Assembly: GCA_051024685.1 (NCBI GenBank)
Contig: JAZHPA010000011.1
Span: 5,811-69,810, forward strand
Direction: 5' to 3'
DNA: 64,000 nt
Source: UBA12545 sp051024685
Lineage (GTDB): Bacteria; Bacillota; DSM-521; Neomoorellales; Neomoorellaceae
The stretch's first letter is position 1. Every line of letters starts with the position of its first letter. The notes beneath the pieces are model-generated. The model worked only from the letters and a program-made list of their open reading frames with translations, was not told the DNA's origin and made no database searches. Both the position numbers and the translations under genes were made by a program. Positions 41,400 to 50,412 of the stretch are shown here, piece by piece.

Positions 41400-42641
41400 A
41401 TGTCTAATGTAGTGGGGTTGCACTGTATCAATTGCGGCAAGACCTACCTGCCCCAGCCGGGTCTGTACACCTGCAGCCGGTGTGGGGAAAAAGAAGGTAT
41501 TCTGGACGTAGATTACGATTACGACTATATTAAGAAGGCCCTCTCTCCCCAAAGCCTCCAGGGCAACCGGGAACATTCCATATGGCGCTACCGACCTTTC
41601 CTGCCGGTTAACCAGGAAGGCCCCCTCCCCCCCTTAAGGGTGGGCTGGAGCCCCTTATATTATGTGCCGCGGTTGGCCCAAGAGATAGGGCTAAAACACT
41701 TGTACGTTAAAGATGATGGCGTCAACCCGACTGCTTCCCTCAAGGACCGGGCTTCGGCTATTGCTGTGGCCCGGGCCCTGGCCGAAGGAGCGGCCTCGGT
41801 GGCCTGCGCCTCTACCGGGAATGCCGCTTCCTCCCTGGCCGGGGCCGCCGCCTCGGTAGGGCTTAAAGCCTTTATTTTCGTTCCGGCCCGGGCCCCCCAG
41901 GGCAAAGTAGCCCAACTTCTCATTTTCGGCGCCACCGTGGTGAGCGTGCAGGGATCTTATGAAGATGCTTTCCGCTTATCCGACCAGGCGATTAAGCGCT
42001 GGGGCTGGTATAACCGCAACGCGGCCATTAATCCTTACCTGGTGGAAGGAAAGAAGACGGTCTGCCTGGAAGTGGCGGAACAGCTGGGGTGGGAAGTGCC
42101 CGACTGGGTAGTGGTGTCGGTCGGTGACGGTTGTACCTTGGCCGGGGCCTGGAAGGCCTGGCTGGATCTTCACCGGGTAGGCTGGATTGATCGACTTCCC
42201 CGGATGTTAGGGGTACAGGCCGAAGGCTGTTGTCCCATTACTAGGGCCTTCCGGGAGGGAGGTAAGGTAAGGCCGGCCGAGGAAAATACTATAGCCGACA
42301 GTATCGCCGTGGGAGTACCTCGCAATCCGGAAAAGGCCCTGCGGGCCATCCGCGAGTCCGGCGGCACCATGATCAATGTGAGCGACGAAGAAATCCTAAA
42401 GGCCATGCGCCTCTTAGGGCGCACTACGGGGGTTTTCGGCGAGCCTGCCGGCGTGGCCGGTCTGGCAGGCCTGGCCAGGGCAGTAGCCGAGGGAATTGTA
42501 CGGCCGGAAGAAAAGGTGGTCTGTCTGGTGACGGGCAATGGGCTAAAAGATGTAGCGACGGCCATAAAGGCGGCTGGCGCTCCCTTGAGCCTGCCACCGG
42601 ACATGGAACAGCTGGAAAGGGCTCTCCAAGGGTTAATCTAA
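41400..42641 (+). CDS. threonine-synthase-like PLP enzyme with zinc ribbon
   Basis: A 413-residue fold-type II PLP protein. The N-terminus has a zinc-ribbon pattern (CINCGK ... CSRCGE), then PLP lysine in NPTASLKDRAS and loop STGNAASSLAGAAAS. This is the threonine synthase layout, but it lies between a molybdenum hydroxylase and a dihydropyrimidinase with no homoserine kinase, so it may act on a breakdown product such as a diaminopropionate-like compound. ATG at 41400 has GAGGAG 9 bp upstream. Confidence 0.75.
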   Translation: MSNVVGLHCINCGKTYLPQPGLYTCSRCGEKEGILDVDYDYDYIKKALSPQSLQGNREHSIWRYRPFLPVNQEGPLPPLRVGWSPLYYVPRLAQEIGLKHLYVKDDGVNPTASLKDRASAIAVARALAEGAASVACASTGNAASSLAGAAASVGLKAFIFVPARAPQGKVAQLLIFGATVVSVQGSYEDAFRLSDQAIKRWGWYNRNAAINPYLVEGKKTVCLEVAEQLGWEVPDWVVVSVGDGCTLAGAWKAWLDLHRVGWIDRLPRMLGVQAEGCCPITRAFREGGKVRPAEENTIADSIAVGVPRNPEKALRAIRESGGTMINVSDEEILKAMRLLGRTTGVFGEPAGVAGLAGLARAVAEGIVRPEEKVVCLVTGNGLKDVATAIKAAGAPLSLPPDMEQLERALQGLI

Positions 42642-42661
42642 GAATACAGGAGGTGGCCTCC

Positions 42662-44023
42662 GTGACCCTGCTCATCAAGGGCGGCTGGCTGGTTAGCGAA
42701 GAACGCGTGGAAAAAGGGGACCTGCTTATTGAAGGAGAAAAGATTAGCGCCGTAGGCTCGGGGCTAAAAGTTAGTGGGGCTGAGGTGATGGACGCCAGCG
42801 GTAAGTATGTCCTGCCCGGTATTATTGATGCCCATGTCCATTACCAGATGGCCATCGGCGACCTCCTTACTGCCGACGACTTTTACACGGGAACCAGAGC
42901 AGCCGTCTGCGGGGGCGTAACCACAGTCATTGACTATGCTGAGCCTTCCGGCCCGGGGGACTCCCTGAGAGAAGTAATTGACCGGCGGTTGGAAGAAGCG
43001 CAAGGCCAGGTGGCGGTTGACCTGGGCCTTCACCTCGTACTCTTCCCTGGGCAGGAAGAAGATAAAGGACCCTTAAGGGAGGCTGTGGAGCGGGGGCTGG
43101 TAAGTTTTAAGGTCTTCACTACTTATAACCAGCGTATGTCTTACCAAGCCATCGGCCGTTGCCTGGCACAGGCTAAGGAGTTGGGGGCTCTGGTAACCAT
43201 CCATGCCGAAGACCACGATATTGTTAATGCTGCCCGCCAGGAACTCATCGCTGCAGGACTCACCTCCCCCCACTATCATGCCCGTAGCCGGCCGGCAGCG
43301 GCGGAGGTCGAAGCCGTGCGCCGCATCCTGGAAATGGCCCATTCTTTGCAGGCCCGCGCCTATTTTGTCCATATATCCAGCGGGGGGGCCGCCGAGCTCA
43401 TCGCTTCGGCCCAGGCCCAGGGCCTGGAAGTCTACGGTGAAACCTGTCCTCACTATTTGTTGTTGAATGGCGACGTATACGCAACCGACAAGGCAGCCCT
43501 GAATCTCATGTGCCCCCCTCTGCGCGGGAAGGAAGATAATTTAAGACTGTGGCAGGCCCTGTCGCAGGGTTCCTTCCAGGTGGTGGCTACCGATCACTGC
43601 AGCTACACACTAGCACAGAAAGAGGCCGGGACGGCCTTCTTTAACACGCCCTCAGGGATCCCGGGTACGGAAACCCTGCTACCCCTTATCTATTCCTTCG
43701 GCGTGCGGGGGGGATGGCTCACCCTTCCCCAGATGGTCCAGGTCCTGGCGAGCAATCCGGCCAGGCTCTTCGGTCTGTATCCCCGCAAGGGCTGCCTCAA
43801 GCCGGGGAGCGATGCCGATATTGTAATCTTTAATCCCCGGCAGGAAGTCATCCTGGATGGTGAAAACCTCCATTCGGTAGCCGGCTATACCCCCTTTGCC
43901 GGGTTTAGAGTGCGGGGCTATCCCGAAACGACCATCCTGCGGGGGCAGGTCGTCTATCATGAGGGCCGCTTTTTGGGCCGGCCGGGTCAGGGTAAATTTA
44001 TTCCCGGCAAAGTTGGCGGGTAA
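42662..44023 (+). CDS. hyuA: dihydropyrimidinase/hydantoinase family amidohydrolase
   Basis: A 453-residue cyclic amidohydrolase. Binuclear metal ligands are visible: DAHVHYQ (two His), the carboxylated Lys in SFKVFTTYN, IHAEDHD, HISSG and the catalytic Asp in ATDHCSY. It opens hydantoin, dihydropyrimidine or related rings. With the hydroxylase and PLP enzymes it suggests degradation of a purine or pyrimidine. GTG at 42662 is 8 bp from AGGAGG; the in-frame GTG at 42653 abuts that site. Confidence 0.88.
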   Translation: MTLLIKGGWLVSEERVEKGDLLIEGEKISAVGSGLKVSGAEVMDASGKYVLPGIIDAHVHYQMAIGDLLTADDFYTGTRAAVCGGVTTVIDYAEPSGPGDSLREVIDRRLEEAQGQVAVDLGLHLVLFPGQEEDKGPLREAVERGLVSFKVFTTYNQRMSYQAIGRCLAQAKELGALVTIHAEDHDIVNAARQELIAAGLTSPHYHARSRPAAAEVEAVRRILEMAHSLQARAYFVHISSGGAAELIASAQAQGLEVYGETCPHYLLLNGDVYATDKAALNLMCPPLRGKEDNLRLWQALSQGSFQVVATDHCSYTLAQKEAGTAFFNTPSGIPGTETLLPLIYSFGVRGGWLTLPQMVQVLASNPARLFGLYPRKGCLKPGSDADIVIFNPRQEVILDGENLHSVAGYTPFAGFRVRGYPETTILRGQVVYHEGRFLGRPGQGKFIPGKVGG

Positions 44024-44085
44024 ATAGGACCTGTGCCCTTTCGTTCAACGGAAAAAGGCCGGTGGTGGAGACAGAATGAACTGCC

Positions 44086-44125
44086 ATTTACCCCTACTTC
44101 GCCGGTTGGCGAGGTAGGGGTAAAT
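44086..44125 (+). terminator. long hairpin after hyuA
   Basis: ATTTACCCCTACTTCGCC (44086-44103) pairs with GGCGAGGTAGGGGTAAAT (44108-44125) over 18 bp with one G-T pair, then TTTG. Likely terminator for the purine-type group. Confidence 0.65.
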
Positions 44126-44194
44126 TTGTGGTTGCAATACCTAGAGAGAAGATATACAATAACTCCTAGTTTCGGGGGAAAGGGGGAACCTCTG

Positions 44195-45184
44195 ATGAAA
44201 CCCTCCGCAGGTAAGGAACCCCTTGATAACCCGGAGGAAAAGAGATTTCGGCAAGTCGGCTACGCGGAAGTTATTTTGGCCTGTCTTCTCTTTGGAGGGA
44301 ATACAATAGCCGGTAGGATTGTGGCTACCCAGGTACCGCCCTTTGCTCTATCGGCCGTGCGGGCCGCATTGGGCTTATTGGTGATAACACCCTTTCTATG
44401 GCGGCTGAGGCCTGCCTTAAGGCCCCGGGGGAAGGACCTTTGGTGGCTGGCGCTCCAGGGTTTGGTGGGCATAGGCCTGGCTTACAGCACCTTTGCCTGG
44501 GGCATTCGCTTTAGCCCTGCGATTAACGCGGCCATTATTTTTGCCACCTTTCCTGCGGTGACGCTGGTGCTTTTAGGCATTTTTTGGCGTTACAAGCCGA
44601 CCTTCATACAGGTATTAGGGGTGATAATTGCTTTTCTCGGCCTGTTAGTAGTTGCCAGCCGGGGGTCCCTGGAACGATTATTTTCCGTATCTTTTACTGC
44701 GGCGGACGGGTTTTTGCTCCTCAATGTTGTTGTGGTCTCCCTGGGGAACATTCTGGGCCAAAGGCTCATGGAGCGGTACCCGCCCATTATAGTTTCGGCT
44801 TACACCCTCTTTTTCGGCATTCTCTGGCTTCTGCCCTTGGGAGTCTGGGAAGTAGCAGGGCAAAGGTGGCACCTTTCCTGGCAGGGGTGGATATTCCTTC
44901 TTTACATGGGCTGTAGTGTTTCCGGGCTGGCGGTGCTCCTCAATTTTGAGGCGGTGCACCGTATCGGGAGCGGTGCGGTTGGTATTTTTAATAATCTTAA
45001 TCCCCTTTTTGCCATAGCCCTGGCTGCTCTATTTCTAAAGGAGCCCTTGTATTTGTATCACGGTATAGGAATTATCTTGGTCTTGGGAGGCGTAGGACTT
45101 TCCCTGGGTTCAAACCGGCAGGTAAGTAGATCGGCGTTAAGCTTCCGGTCGGAGAACAGTCACGCCAGAGCTTTTTCGCGGTGA
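44195..45184 (+). CDS. EamA/DMT-family transporter
   Basis: A 329-residue protein with ten hydrophobic helices in two EamA repeats (ACLLFGGNTIAGRI and the second-half LNNLNPLFAIALAALFLKEPL-type segment). Family members export amino acids, nucleobases or other metabolites. ATG at 44195 follows AAAGGGGGAACC; the upstream frame runs through a terminator hairpin. Substrate unknown. Confidence 0.8.
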   Translation: MKPSAGKEPLDNPEEKRFRQVGYAEVILACLLFGGNTIAGRIVATQVPPFALSAVRAALGLLVITPFLWRLRPALRPRGKDLWWLALQGLVGIGLAYSTFAWGIRFSPAINAAIIFATFPAVTLVLLGIFWRYKPTFIQVLGVIIAFLGLLVVASRGSLERLFSVSFTAADGFLLLNVVVVSLGNILGQRLMERYPPIIVSAYTLFFGILWLLPLGVWEVAGQRWHLSWQGWIFLLYMGCSVSGLAVLLNFEAVHRIGSGAVGIFNNLNPLFAIALAALFLKEPLYLYHGIGIILVLGGVGLSLGSNRQVSRSALSFRSENSHARAFSR

Positions 45185-45196
45185 GGAGGAGTTGTG

Positions 45197-45444
45197 ATGG
45201 CCTTAAAAGGCGGCTGTATAGTAGCCCAGTCAGGCGGACCTACGCCGGTTATAAACAATAGCCTTTACGGCGTAATAGAGGAAGCCTGGAACAGGCAAGC
45301 CATAACCGGCCTTTATGGTGCCCTTTACGGGGTAACGGGTGTTTTGAAAGAGCAATGGATAAATCTGTTTCTTTTATATTCGGCGGTAATGATTCCATGG
45401 ATACAGTCGATAAAGTAAGGCGGCTGGCCCAAGAAGAAGGGTAG
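45197..45444 (+). pseudogene. broken 6-phosphofructokinase (PPi-type) copy
   Basis: The first ~48 codons (GCIVAQSGGPTPVINNSLYG, GLYGALYGVTGVLKE) match the start of a PPi-type phosphofructokinase. The gene then skips to FIFGGNDSMDTVDKVRRLAQE in a different frame and stops at 45444. So there is an internal deletion with frameshift near 45355-45375 and the C-terminal three quarters are missing. An intact phosphofructokinase is 0.7 kb downstream. The ribosome site GAGGAGGAG is still present. Confidence 0.8.
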
Positions 45445-45460
45445 TTGAGCCAAAACCAGT

Positions 45461-45508
45461 GCGGCTTTCGGGTGCCGGCCTGAAAGCCGCTTCTATTTAT
45501 TTTTCTTA
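45461..45508 (+). terminator. intrinsic terminator after the broken phosphofructokinase
   Basis: GCGGCTTTCGGG (45461-45472) pairs with CCTGAAAGCCGC (45479-45490), followed by TTCTATTTATTTTTC. It probably ended the original gene. Confidence 0.75.
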
Positions 45509-45764
45509 TTTTTCACCAGGGCATTCCGGGATCTCCTAACCCCCGATCCTCTAAGGGCCACCTCCGCTTCCACGCTGTAACTTTACCTCCCATGGGACGT
45601 TAGGAATTCAGCCGGAACGATATGGAGCCGGGTCCGATAAGGCATCCAGGAGTGGAGCAGGAAACGAGAAGAGATAAATTGGTGGAGAACCTGGCAGGTA
45701 AAAAGGTATAATCAAATGTAAAATCAGGGAGAAAACTGTACATAGGGAGGGGGTAAGTTAAGCT
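45509..45764. other. intergenic region with -10 element
   Basis: No gene seen. AGGTATAATC at 45704-45713 contains a perfect TATAAT, about 50 bp before acyP; no clear -35 is visible. Confidence 0.35.
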
Positions 45765-46055
45765 ATGTCTCTCGTGCGGGCCCGTTTTTCCGTCCGCGGC
45801 AGGGTCCAGGGAGTGGGGTACCGCTATTTTGCCTTCCATCATGCGGTAAACCTGGGCCTTAGCGGATGGGTACGCAACTGCTACGACGGTACGGTGGAAG
45901 GGGTAATTGAAGGCCCGGAAGAGAGGGTAAGGGAGTTTTTGTCTTTATGCCGACAGGGGCCTCGCTGGGCCAGGGTAGAAGGTGTGGAAGTGCGCTATGA
46001 AGAGCCCCGGGGGGAAAAGGGCTTTAAAATAGTGCGAGATAGTTATTTCGGGTAA
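45765..46055 (+). CDS. acyP: acylphosphatase
   Basis: A 96-residue acylphosphatase with the signature GRVQGVGYRYF (Arg of the phosphate loop) and the catalytic Asn in GWVRNCYDG, then GPEERVREFL. It hydrolyses acyl phosphates such as acetyl or carbamoyl phosphate. Small stand-alone enzyme of usual length. Confidence 0.92.
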   Translation: MSLVRARFSVRGRVQGVGYRYFAFHHAVNLGLSGWVRNCYDGTVEGVIEGPEERVREFLSLCRQGPRWARVEGVEVRYEEPRGEKGFKIVRDSYFG

Positions 46056-46113
46056 TGCCGATTAAGGAAGGCAAGGCATTATAAGATTTGGAAAGGGGAA
46101 AGGAGTGTTCTTC

Positions 46114-47196
46114 TTGGCCAGGCGGTTGGGTATTTTAACAGGCGGGGGAGATTGCCCAGGATTGAATACTGTTATAAGGGCGGTGGCCAAAACAGCTTAT
46201 GCCCATGGTTACGAACTCTTCGGCTTCCTTGACGGCTATACCGGGTTGGTGGAAGAGCGGTATGTCCGGCTGGACCCCCCGGCCATATCGGGCTTGTTAC
46301 ACCGGGGTGGGACTATTTTGGGCACCAGTAACCGCAACGATCCCTTTAACTTCCCCGTAAAGGAGGGTGATAACATAACTTACCAGGATAAGTCCGATCA
46401 AGCGATAGGGCTTTTGGCAAAACTTAATATTGAGGTCTTGCTCGTTATCGGCGGTGACGGCACCCTGGCCGCCGCCCGCGATTTCAAGGCCAAAGGGGTT
46501 CGGATTATCGGCATCCCAAAGACTATTGACAACGATCTGGCCGCCACCGATCAGACCTTCGGCTTCGATACGGCAGTGCGCACCGCTACGGAAGCTCTGG
46601 ACAAACTACATACCACGGCAGAATCCCACCACCGGGTCATGGTGCTGGAGCTCATGGGACGTTATGCCGGCTGGATTGCCCTCTATAGCGGCCTGGCCGG
46701 CGGGGCCGATGTAATCCTCATTCCCGAGATCCCCTGGACTCTGGAAGGGGTGCTAAAAAAAATCTTGGCCCGTAAAGCTGAAGGGAAACCCTTCAGTATT
46801 GTGGTGGTGGCCGAAGGAGTCAAATCTCCCGCAGGAGAACTGGTAGTCTACCGTCGGGTAGAAGATAGTGTGGAAAAGGTGCGGCTGGGGGGCATAGGTC
46901 AACTGATAGGCCAGCTTATTGAAGAGAATAGCGGTATTGAAACGCGGGTTACAGTTTTGGGCCACATTCAGAGGGGGGGCTCACCTTCTTCCTACGACCG
47001 GGTGCTGGCCACCCGTTTTGGGGTGGCGGCAGCGGAGCTGGCCATCCGGGGCCTCCACGGGGTAATGGTCTGCCTGCGGGGCAATGAAATCTCCTATGTC
47101 CCTCTGGAAGAAGTGGCCGGCAAACCGCGGACTGTTCCTCCAGACCATCCCCTGATACATACTGCCCGGGCCATCGGCATAAGCTTTGGCGATTAA
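46114..47196 (+). CDS. pfkA: 6-phosphofructokinase
   Basis: A 360-residue group III-like phosphofructokinase. The start is ILTGGGDCPGLN; GGDGTL near residue 112 has Gly where PPi enzymes have Asp, while PKTIDNDL near 134 is shared with mixed-substrate or PPi types; ELMGRYAGWIA and GHIQRGGSPSSYDR follow. ATP is therefore the likely donor, but PPi use cannot be excluded. TTG at 46114 is 8 bp from AAAGGAG; a GTG at 46105 overlaps that site. Confidence 0.9.
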   Translation: MARRLGILTGGGDCPGLNTVIRAVAKTAYAHGYELFGFLDGYTGLVEERYVRLDPPAISGLLHRGGTILGTSNRNDPFNFPVKEGDNITYQDKSDQAIGLLAKLNIEVLLVIGGDGTLAAARDFKAKGVRIIGIPKTIDNDLAATDQTFGFDTAVRTATEALDKLHTTAESHHRVMVLELMGRYAGWIALYSGLAGGADVILIPEIPWTLEGVLKKILARKAEGKPFSIVVVAEGVKSPAGELVVYRRVEDSVEKVRLGGIGQLIGQLIEENSGIETRVTVLGHIQRGGSPSSYDRVLATRFGVAAAELAIRGLHGVMVCLRGNEISYVPLEEVAGKPRTVPPDHPLIHTARAIGISFGD

Positions 47197-47219
47197 AAAC
47201 GTTCGAGGTGATAGAAAAC

Positions 47220-48152
47220 TTGGTCCGACGTCCTTGGGTTGTATTCTTTTTACTGACGGCGGTCGCCTTAGTGGCAGGACTTTTGGGCTACGACAAAGCG
47301 CTGAGGCTACCGCCCTTATTTAGGGAACAACCCCGAGCTCAACGGCCCCTTCCCCAGGTTAAAGGTTATTACGTGCAGGCACCGATGGCCGACGTCCGCG
47401 CTGAAGCCGGCGGCAATGCGGAACTGGTTACCCAGGCCCTCCTGGGTGATGAGGTCAGGGTAATATCCCATGCAAGTGGCCAGTGGGTGCGAGGACGGGT
47501 GCCAGACGGCTACGTAGGGTGGATTAAAGCCGCGGAATTGATAGAAGATACTATCCCTGGGGGAAGGGACCTGGCGGTTGTTGCGGTTCCCGTAGCCCAG
47601 CTTTACCGGGAACCGGCCGGCGCGGCGCCCGTCATCGGGGAAGCGGTGCTGGGCACCGATCTGCCCCTAATAAGTCAGAAACCGGGTTGGGTAGAAGTCT
47701 GGCTTCCCGGCCGCAGAACAGCCTGGCTGCCGGAAGAGAATGTTGAGATCTGGCCGCAAGGCAAGCCCCCGGGCCCGCGGAGCGGCCCTGACGTGGTTAA
47801 AGTAGCGGAAAAATTGCTGGGAGCACCTTACCTCTGGGGTGGCGTAAGTATTTATGGGGTGGACTGCTCGGGTCTCACGTATATCTCTTACTTTTTAAAC
47901 GGGATAAAGCTGCCCCGGGATGCAGACCAGCAGTTCCAGGTGGGCCAAAAGGTAGAAAAGAAGGATTTGCGCCCCGGGGACCTGGTCTTTTTTAACACTG
48001 AAGGGTCCGGCCCGGTTCCCACCCATGTAGGTATATATAGCGGTGATGGCCAGTTTATCAATGCTCGCTCCCGCCAGGGAGTGGTTGTGAGCCGCCTGGA
48101 GGAGCCCCTTTTTGCCCGGGGCTACCTGGGCGCCAGGCGGTATTTGCCTTAG
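47220..48152 (+). CDS. SH3-domain NlpC/P60 cell-wall hydrolase
   Basis: A 310-residue exported protein: an N-terminal transmembrane helix (about 8-27), two bacterial SH3-like regions (about 48-110 and 118-175), and a C-terminal NlpC/P60 domain with the Cys-His triad in YGVDCSGLTYISY and PTHVGIYSG, then FINARS. Such enzymes cut gamma-D-Glu-diaminopimelate bonds in peptidoglycan. TTG at 47220 has GAGGTG 9 bp upstream. Confidence 0.88.
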   Translation: MVRRPWVVFFLLTAVALVAGLLGYDKALRLPPLFREQPRAQRPLPQVKGYYVQAPMADVRAEAGGNAELVTQALLGDEVRVISHASGQWVRGRVPDGYVGWIKAAELIEDTIPGGRDLAVVAVPVAQLYREPAGAAPVIGEAVLGTDLPLISQKPGWVEVWLPGRRTAWLPEENVEIWPQGKPPGPRSGPDVVKVAEKLLGAPYLWGGVSIYGVDCSGLTYISYFLNGIKLPRDADQQFQVGQKVEKKDLRPGDLVFFNTEGSGPVPTHVGIYSGDGQFINARSRQGVVVSRLEEPLFARGYLGARRYLP

Positions 48153-48256
48153 GGTTCTAAAGTAAAACGAGGCGTATAACGCGTAGGAGCTCATCCGAAA
48201 AACAAAAGAAAAAAAAGATACACGGCAGGGAGGAATCCATTTACTTATGTAGAATA

Positions 48257-48273
48257 TTACTTACAGTAAGTAA
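48257..48273. promoter_or_regulatory. palindromic operator of the AOR-sugar operon
   Basis: TTACTTAC and GTAAGTAA form a perfect 8 bp inverted repeat around a single A, 21 bp before the AOR start. A further TTACTTA half-site begins at 48241. The size and A/T-rich arms resemble sites of NagC/XylR-type ROK repressors, and a ROK regulator is encoded in the same operon. TAGAAT at 48250-48255 could be the -10. Confidence 0.55.
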
Positions 48274-48294
48274 GAAAGAGGAATGAGGCAGTCA

Positions 48295-50148
48295 ATGTAC
48301 TACGGTTTTAATGGGCGCATTGCGCGGGTCGACCTTACTAAGGGAGCGGTTAGTACGGAAGAACTAGGTGAGGAATTTTATCGTAAATTCTTTGGTGGGC
48401 GAAATTTCATTGCTTATTTTTTGTTAAATGAATTAAAGAGTAGTTGTGATCCTTTGAGTCCCGATAATGTTTTAGTTTTTGCACCAGGAGTAATTACGGC
48501 AGCTCCGGTGGCCGGATGCGGGCGAAATAGTGTCGGGGCCATATCGCCGCTGACCGGAGGGTACGGTGAGTCAGAAGCCGGTGGATACTTCGGAGCAGCT
48601 TTAAAGAACGCAGGGTTTGATGCGCTGGTAGTTACCGGCCAGGCCTCCCACCCCGTTTATTTGTGGATCCATGACAGCCAGGTGGAAATAAAGGATGCCA
48701 GGCATTTATGGGGACAAACCGTGGCGGCAACGTATCATTCCTTATGTGCTGAACTGGGTACAGGTATAAGGACGGCCCTGATCGGACCTGCGGGTGAAAA
48801 TCTTGTGCGTTATGCCTGTATCATAAATGACCTGTCCCACGCAGCGGGACGTAATGGTATTGGGGCAGTAATGGGTTACAAGAAATTAAAGGGAATAGTG
48901 GCTTATGGCCACCAGCGACCCCCTTTGGCCGAACCGGACAGAATTAAGGAAATAGCTAATTGGTTGGCCAAGAATGTGGACACTGTTTGTGGCTGGGCCA
49001 AGACCCTTGGCACCCCCGGAAGCCTTATGTACCACAACGATATTGACGGTCTTCCCACACGCAACTTCAAGGAGGCAAGTTTTGAGCAAGCAGAAGCCAT
49101 TAGTGGGGAGACTATGCACCGGACTATCCTCATCGGACGTGACACGTGTTATGCGTGTCCCGTGCGATGTAAGCAGGTGGTAAGCGTTGAGGAGCCGTAT
49201 CACGTAGATCCTACTTACGGAGGCCCGGAATACGAAACCCTTGTAGCCTTTGGTAGCCTGTGCGGAATCAGTGATTTGAAAGCTATCGCTAAGGCCCATG
49301 AACTGTGTAATGCTTATGGCCTAGATACCATTACCACTGGGGCGCTGATTGCATGGACGATGGAATGTGCTGAAGACGGACTTGTGGAAGGTGCTGATGT
49401 GCGGGACTTGAGGTTTGGTAATGCTAGAGTAATGTTAAAACTCATTGAAGATATTACGATGCGCCGAGGCTTAGGTGAGGTCCTGGCAGAGGGTGTGAAA
49501 GGCGGCCTTTTAGCATTTGGGGAAAAAGCGGCGGCAAGAGCGGTACATGTTAAGGGACAGCCTCTGCCGTTCCATGAAGGCAGAGTGAAGCGCGGTATGG
49601 CCCTTGGCTATGCCATATCTCCTACTGGTGCGGACCACTGCAATAGCCTGTTTGATGATTTTTATGTGCCAGGGGCGTGGGGAGTACCGGAAATGCAAGC
49701 CCTGGGCATTTTACGGCCTTTACCCATGGATGATTGGGGTCCCGAAAAAGTGCGTATGCTCATCTACAGTTCTTATTGGAAAAGCTTAATGAACTGTATG
49801 GTTATGTGCATTTTTATGCCGTATTCTTACGACCAGATAGTGGAAATTGTTAGAGCAGTTACGGGGTGGAACGTTACCTCTTTTGAACTGGCCAAGGTTG
49901 GAGAACGGGGGCTTAATATGGCCCGATTAGTAAATTTGAAGCAGGGGCTAACAGCCGAGGATGATAGTCTACCGCAAAGGCTTTTTGATATCCCGGTTAG
50001 CCCCCGATCGGGAGGCTCGTTTGTCTTGGATCGTAAACAATTTGAGGAGGCCAAGAGGCTGTATTACCAAATGATGGGTTGGACTGAAGAAGGCATACCC
50101 ACGAGGGGGAAACTGCTGGAACTTGGCTTAGGATGGCTGGAAGAATGA
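48295..50148 (+). CDS. aor: aldehyde ferredoxin oxidoreductase (AOR family)
   Basis: A 617-residue tungsto- or molybdopterin enzyme that oxidises aldehydes to acids and reduces ferredoxin. The [4Fe-4S] cysteines are Cys285, Cys288 and Cys292 (CYACPVRC) with the distant Cys501 or Cys505 (NCMVMC). The N-terminal FGGRNFIAYFLL, the GPAGEN segment and GMALGYAISPTGADH are conserved AOR pterin-binding regions. ATG at 48295 is preferred to 48283 because GAGG precedes it and it matches the family start. First gene of a 15 kb sugar operon; it may oxidise the aldehyde released by the aldolase at 52697. Confidence 0.9.
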   Translation: MYYGFNGRIARVDLTKGAVSTEELGEEFYRKFFGGRNFIAYFLLNELKSSCDPLSPDNVLVFAPGVITAAPVAGCGRNSVGAISPLTGGYGESEAGGYFGAALKNAGFDALVVTGQASHPVYLWIHDSQVEIKDARHLWGQTVAATYHSLCAELGTGIRTALIGPAGENLVRYACIINDLSHAAGRNGIGAVMGYKKLKGIVAYGHQRPPLAEPDRIKEIANWLAKNVDTVCGWAKTLGTPGSLMYHNDIDGLPTRNFKEASFEQAEAISGETMHRTILIGRDTCYACPVRCKQVVSVEEPYHVDPTYGGPEYETLVAFGSLCGISDLKAIAKAHELCNAYGLDTITTGALIAWTMECAEDGLVEGADVRDLRFGNARVMLKLIEDITMRRGLGEVLAEGVKGGLLAFGEKAAARAVHVKGQPLPFHEGRVKRGMALGYAISPTGADHCNSLFDDFYVPGAWGVPEMQALGILRPLPMDDWGPEKVRMLIYSSYWKSLMNCMVMCIFMPYSYDQIVEIVRAVTGWNVTSFELAKVGERGLNMARLVNLKQGLTAEDDSLPQRLFDIPVSPRSGGSFVLDRKQFEEAKRLYYQMMGWTEEGIPTRGKLLELGLGWLEE

Positions 50149-50399
50149 TTGAGGTTAAGGTACGGTTATCAGTGCCCTTGGCGAGGTTGGTTGGGTCTAC
50201 GGAGATAACCTTGACATTGCTGGACGGGGCCACAGTTGCAATACTCTGGGAGATGTTGGAGAGAAGATATAATCTTAGCCGATATGGCGTTCTAACTGTT
50301 GTTGACGGCAGGAGTATTTGGAGTTACGGGACTGGCTGGGAGACCAGGATTTATGATGGTATGATAATAGACCTGTTGACAAGCCCTATGGGCGGTTAA
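50145..50399 (+). CDS. MoaD/ThiS-like protein
   Basis: An 84-residue ubiquitin-like protein ending in MGG, the diglycine tail used for adenylation and thiocarboxylate formation. IEVKVRLSVPLARLVG at the start and the ATVAILWEMLERRY helix fit MoaD/ThiS. It overlaps the AOR stop as ATGA, so it is coupled to AOR and likely serves its pterin cofactor. Confidence 0.8.
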   Translation: MIEVKVRLSVPLARLVGSTEITLTLLDGATVAILWEMLERRYNLSRYGVLTVVDGRSIWSYGTGWETRIYDGMIIDLLTSPMGG

Positions 50400-50412
50400 G
50401 GAGGACAGAATA

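Noticed and set aside
41400..42641. Firm annotation as biosynthetic threonine synthase
   Set aside because: The fold and zinc ribbon fit, but no other threonine genes are near and the neighbours are degradative.
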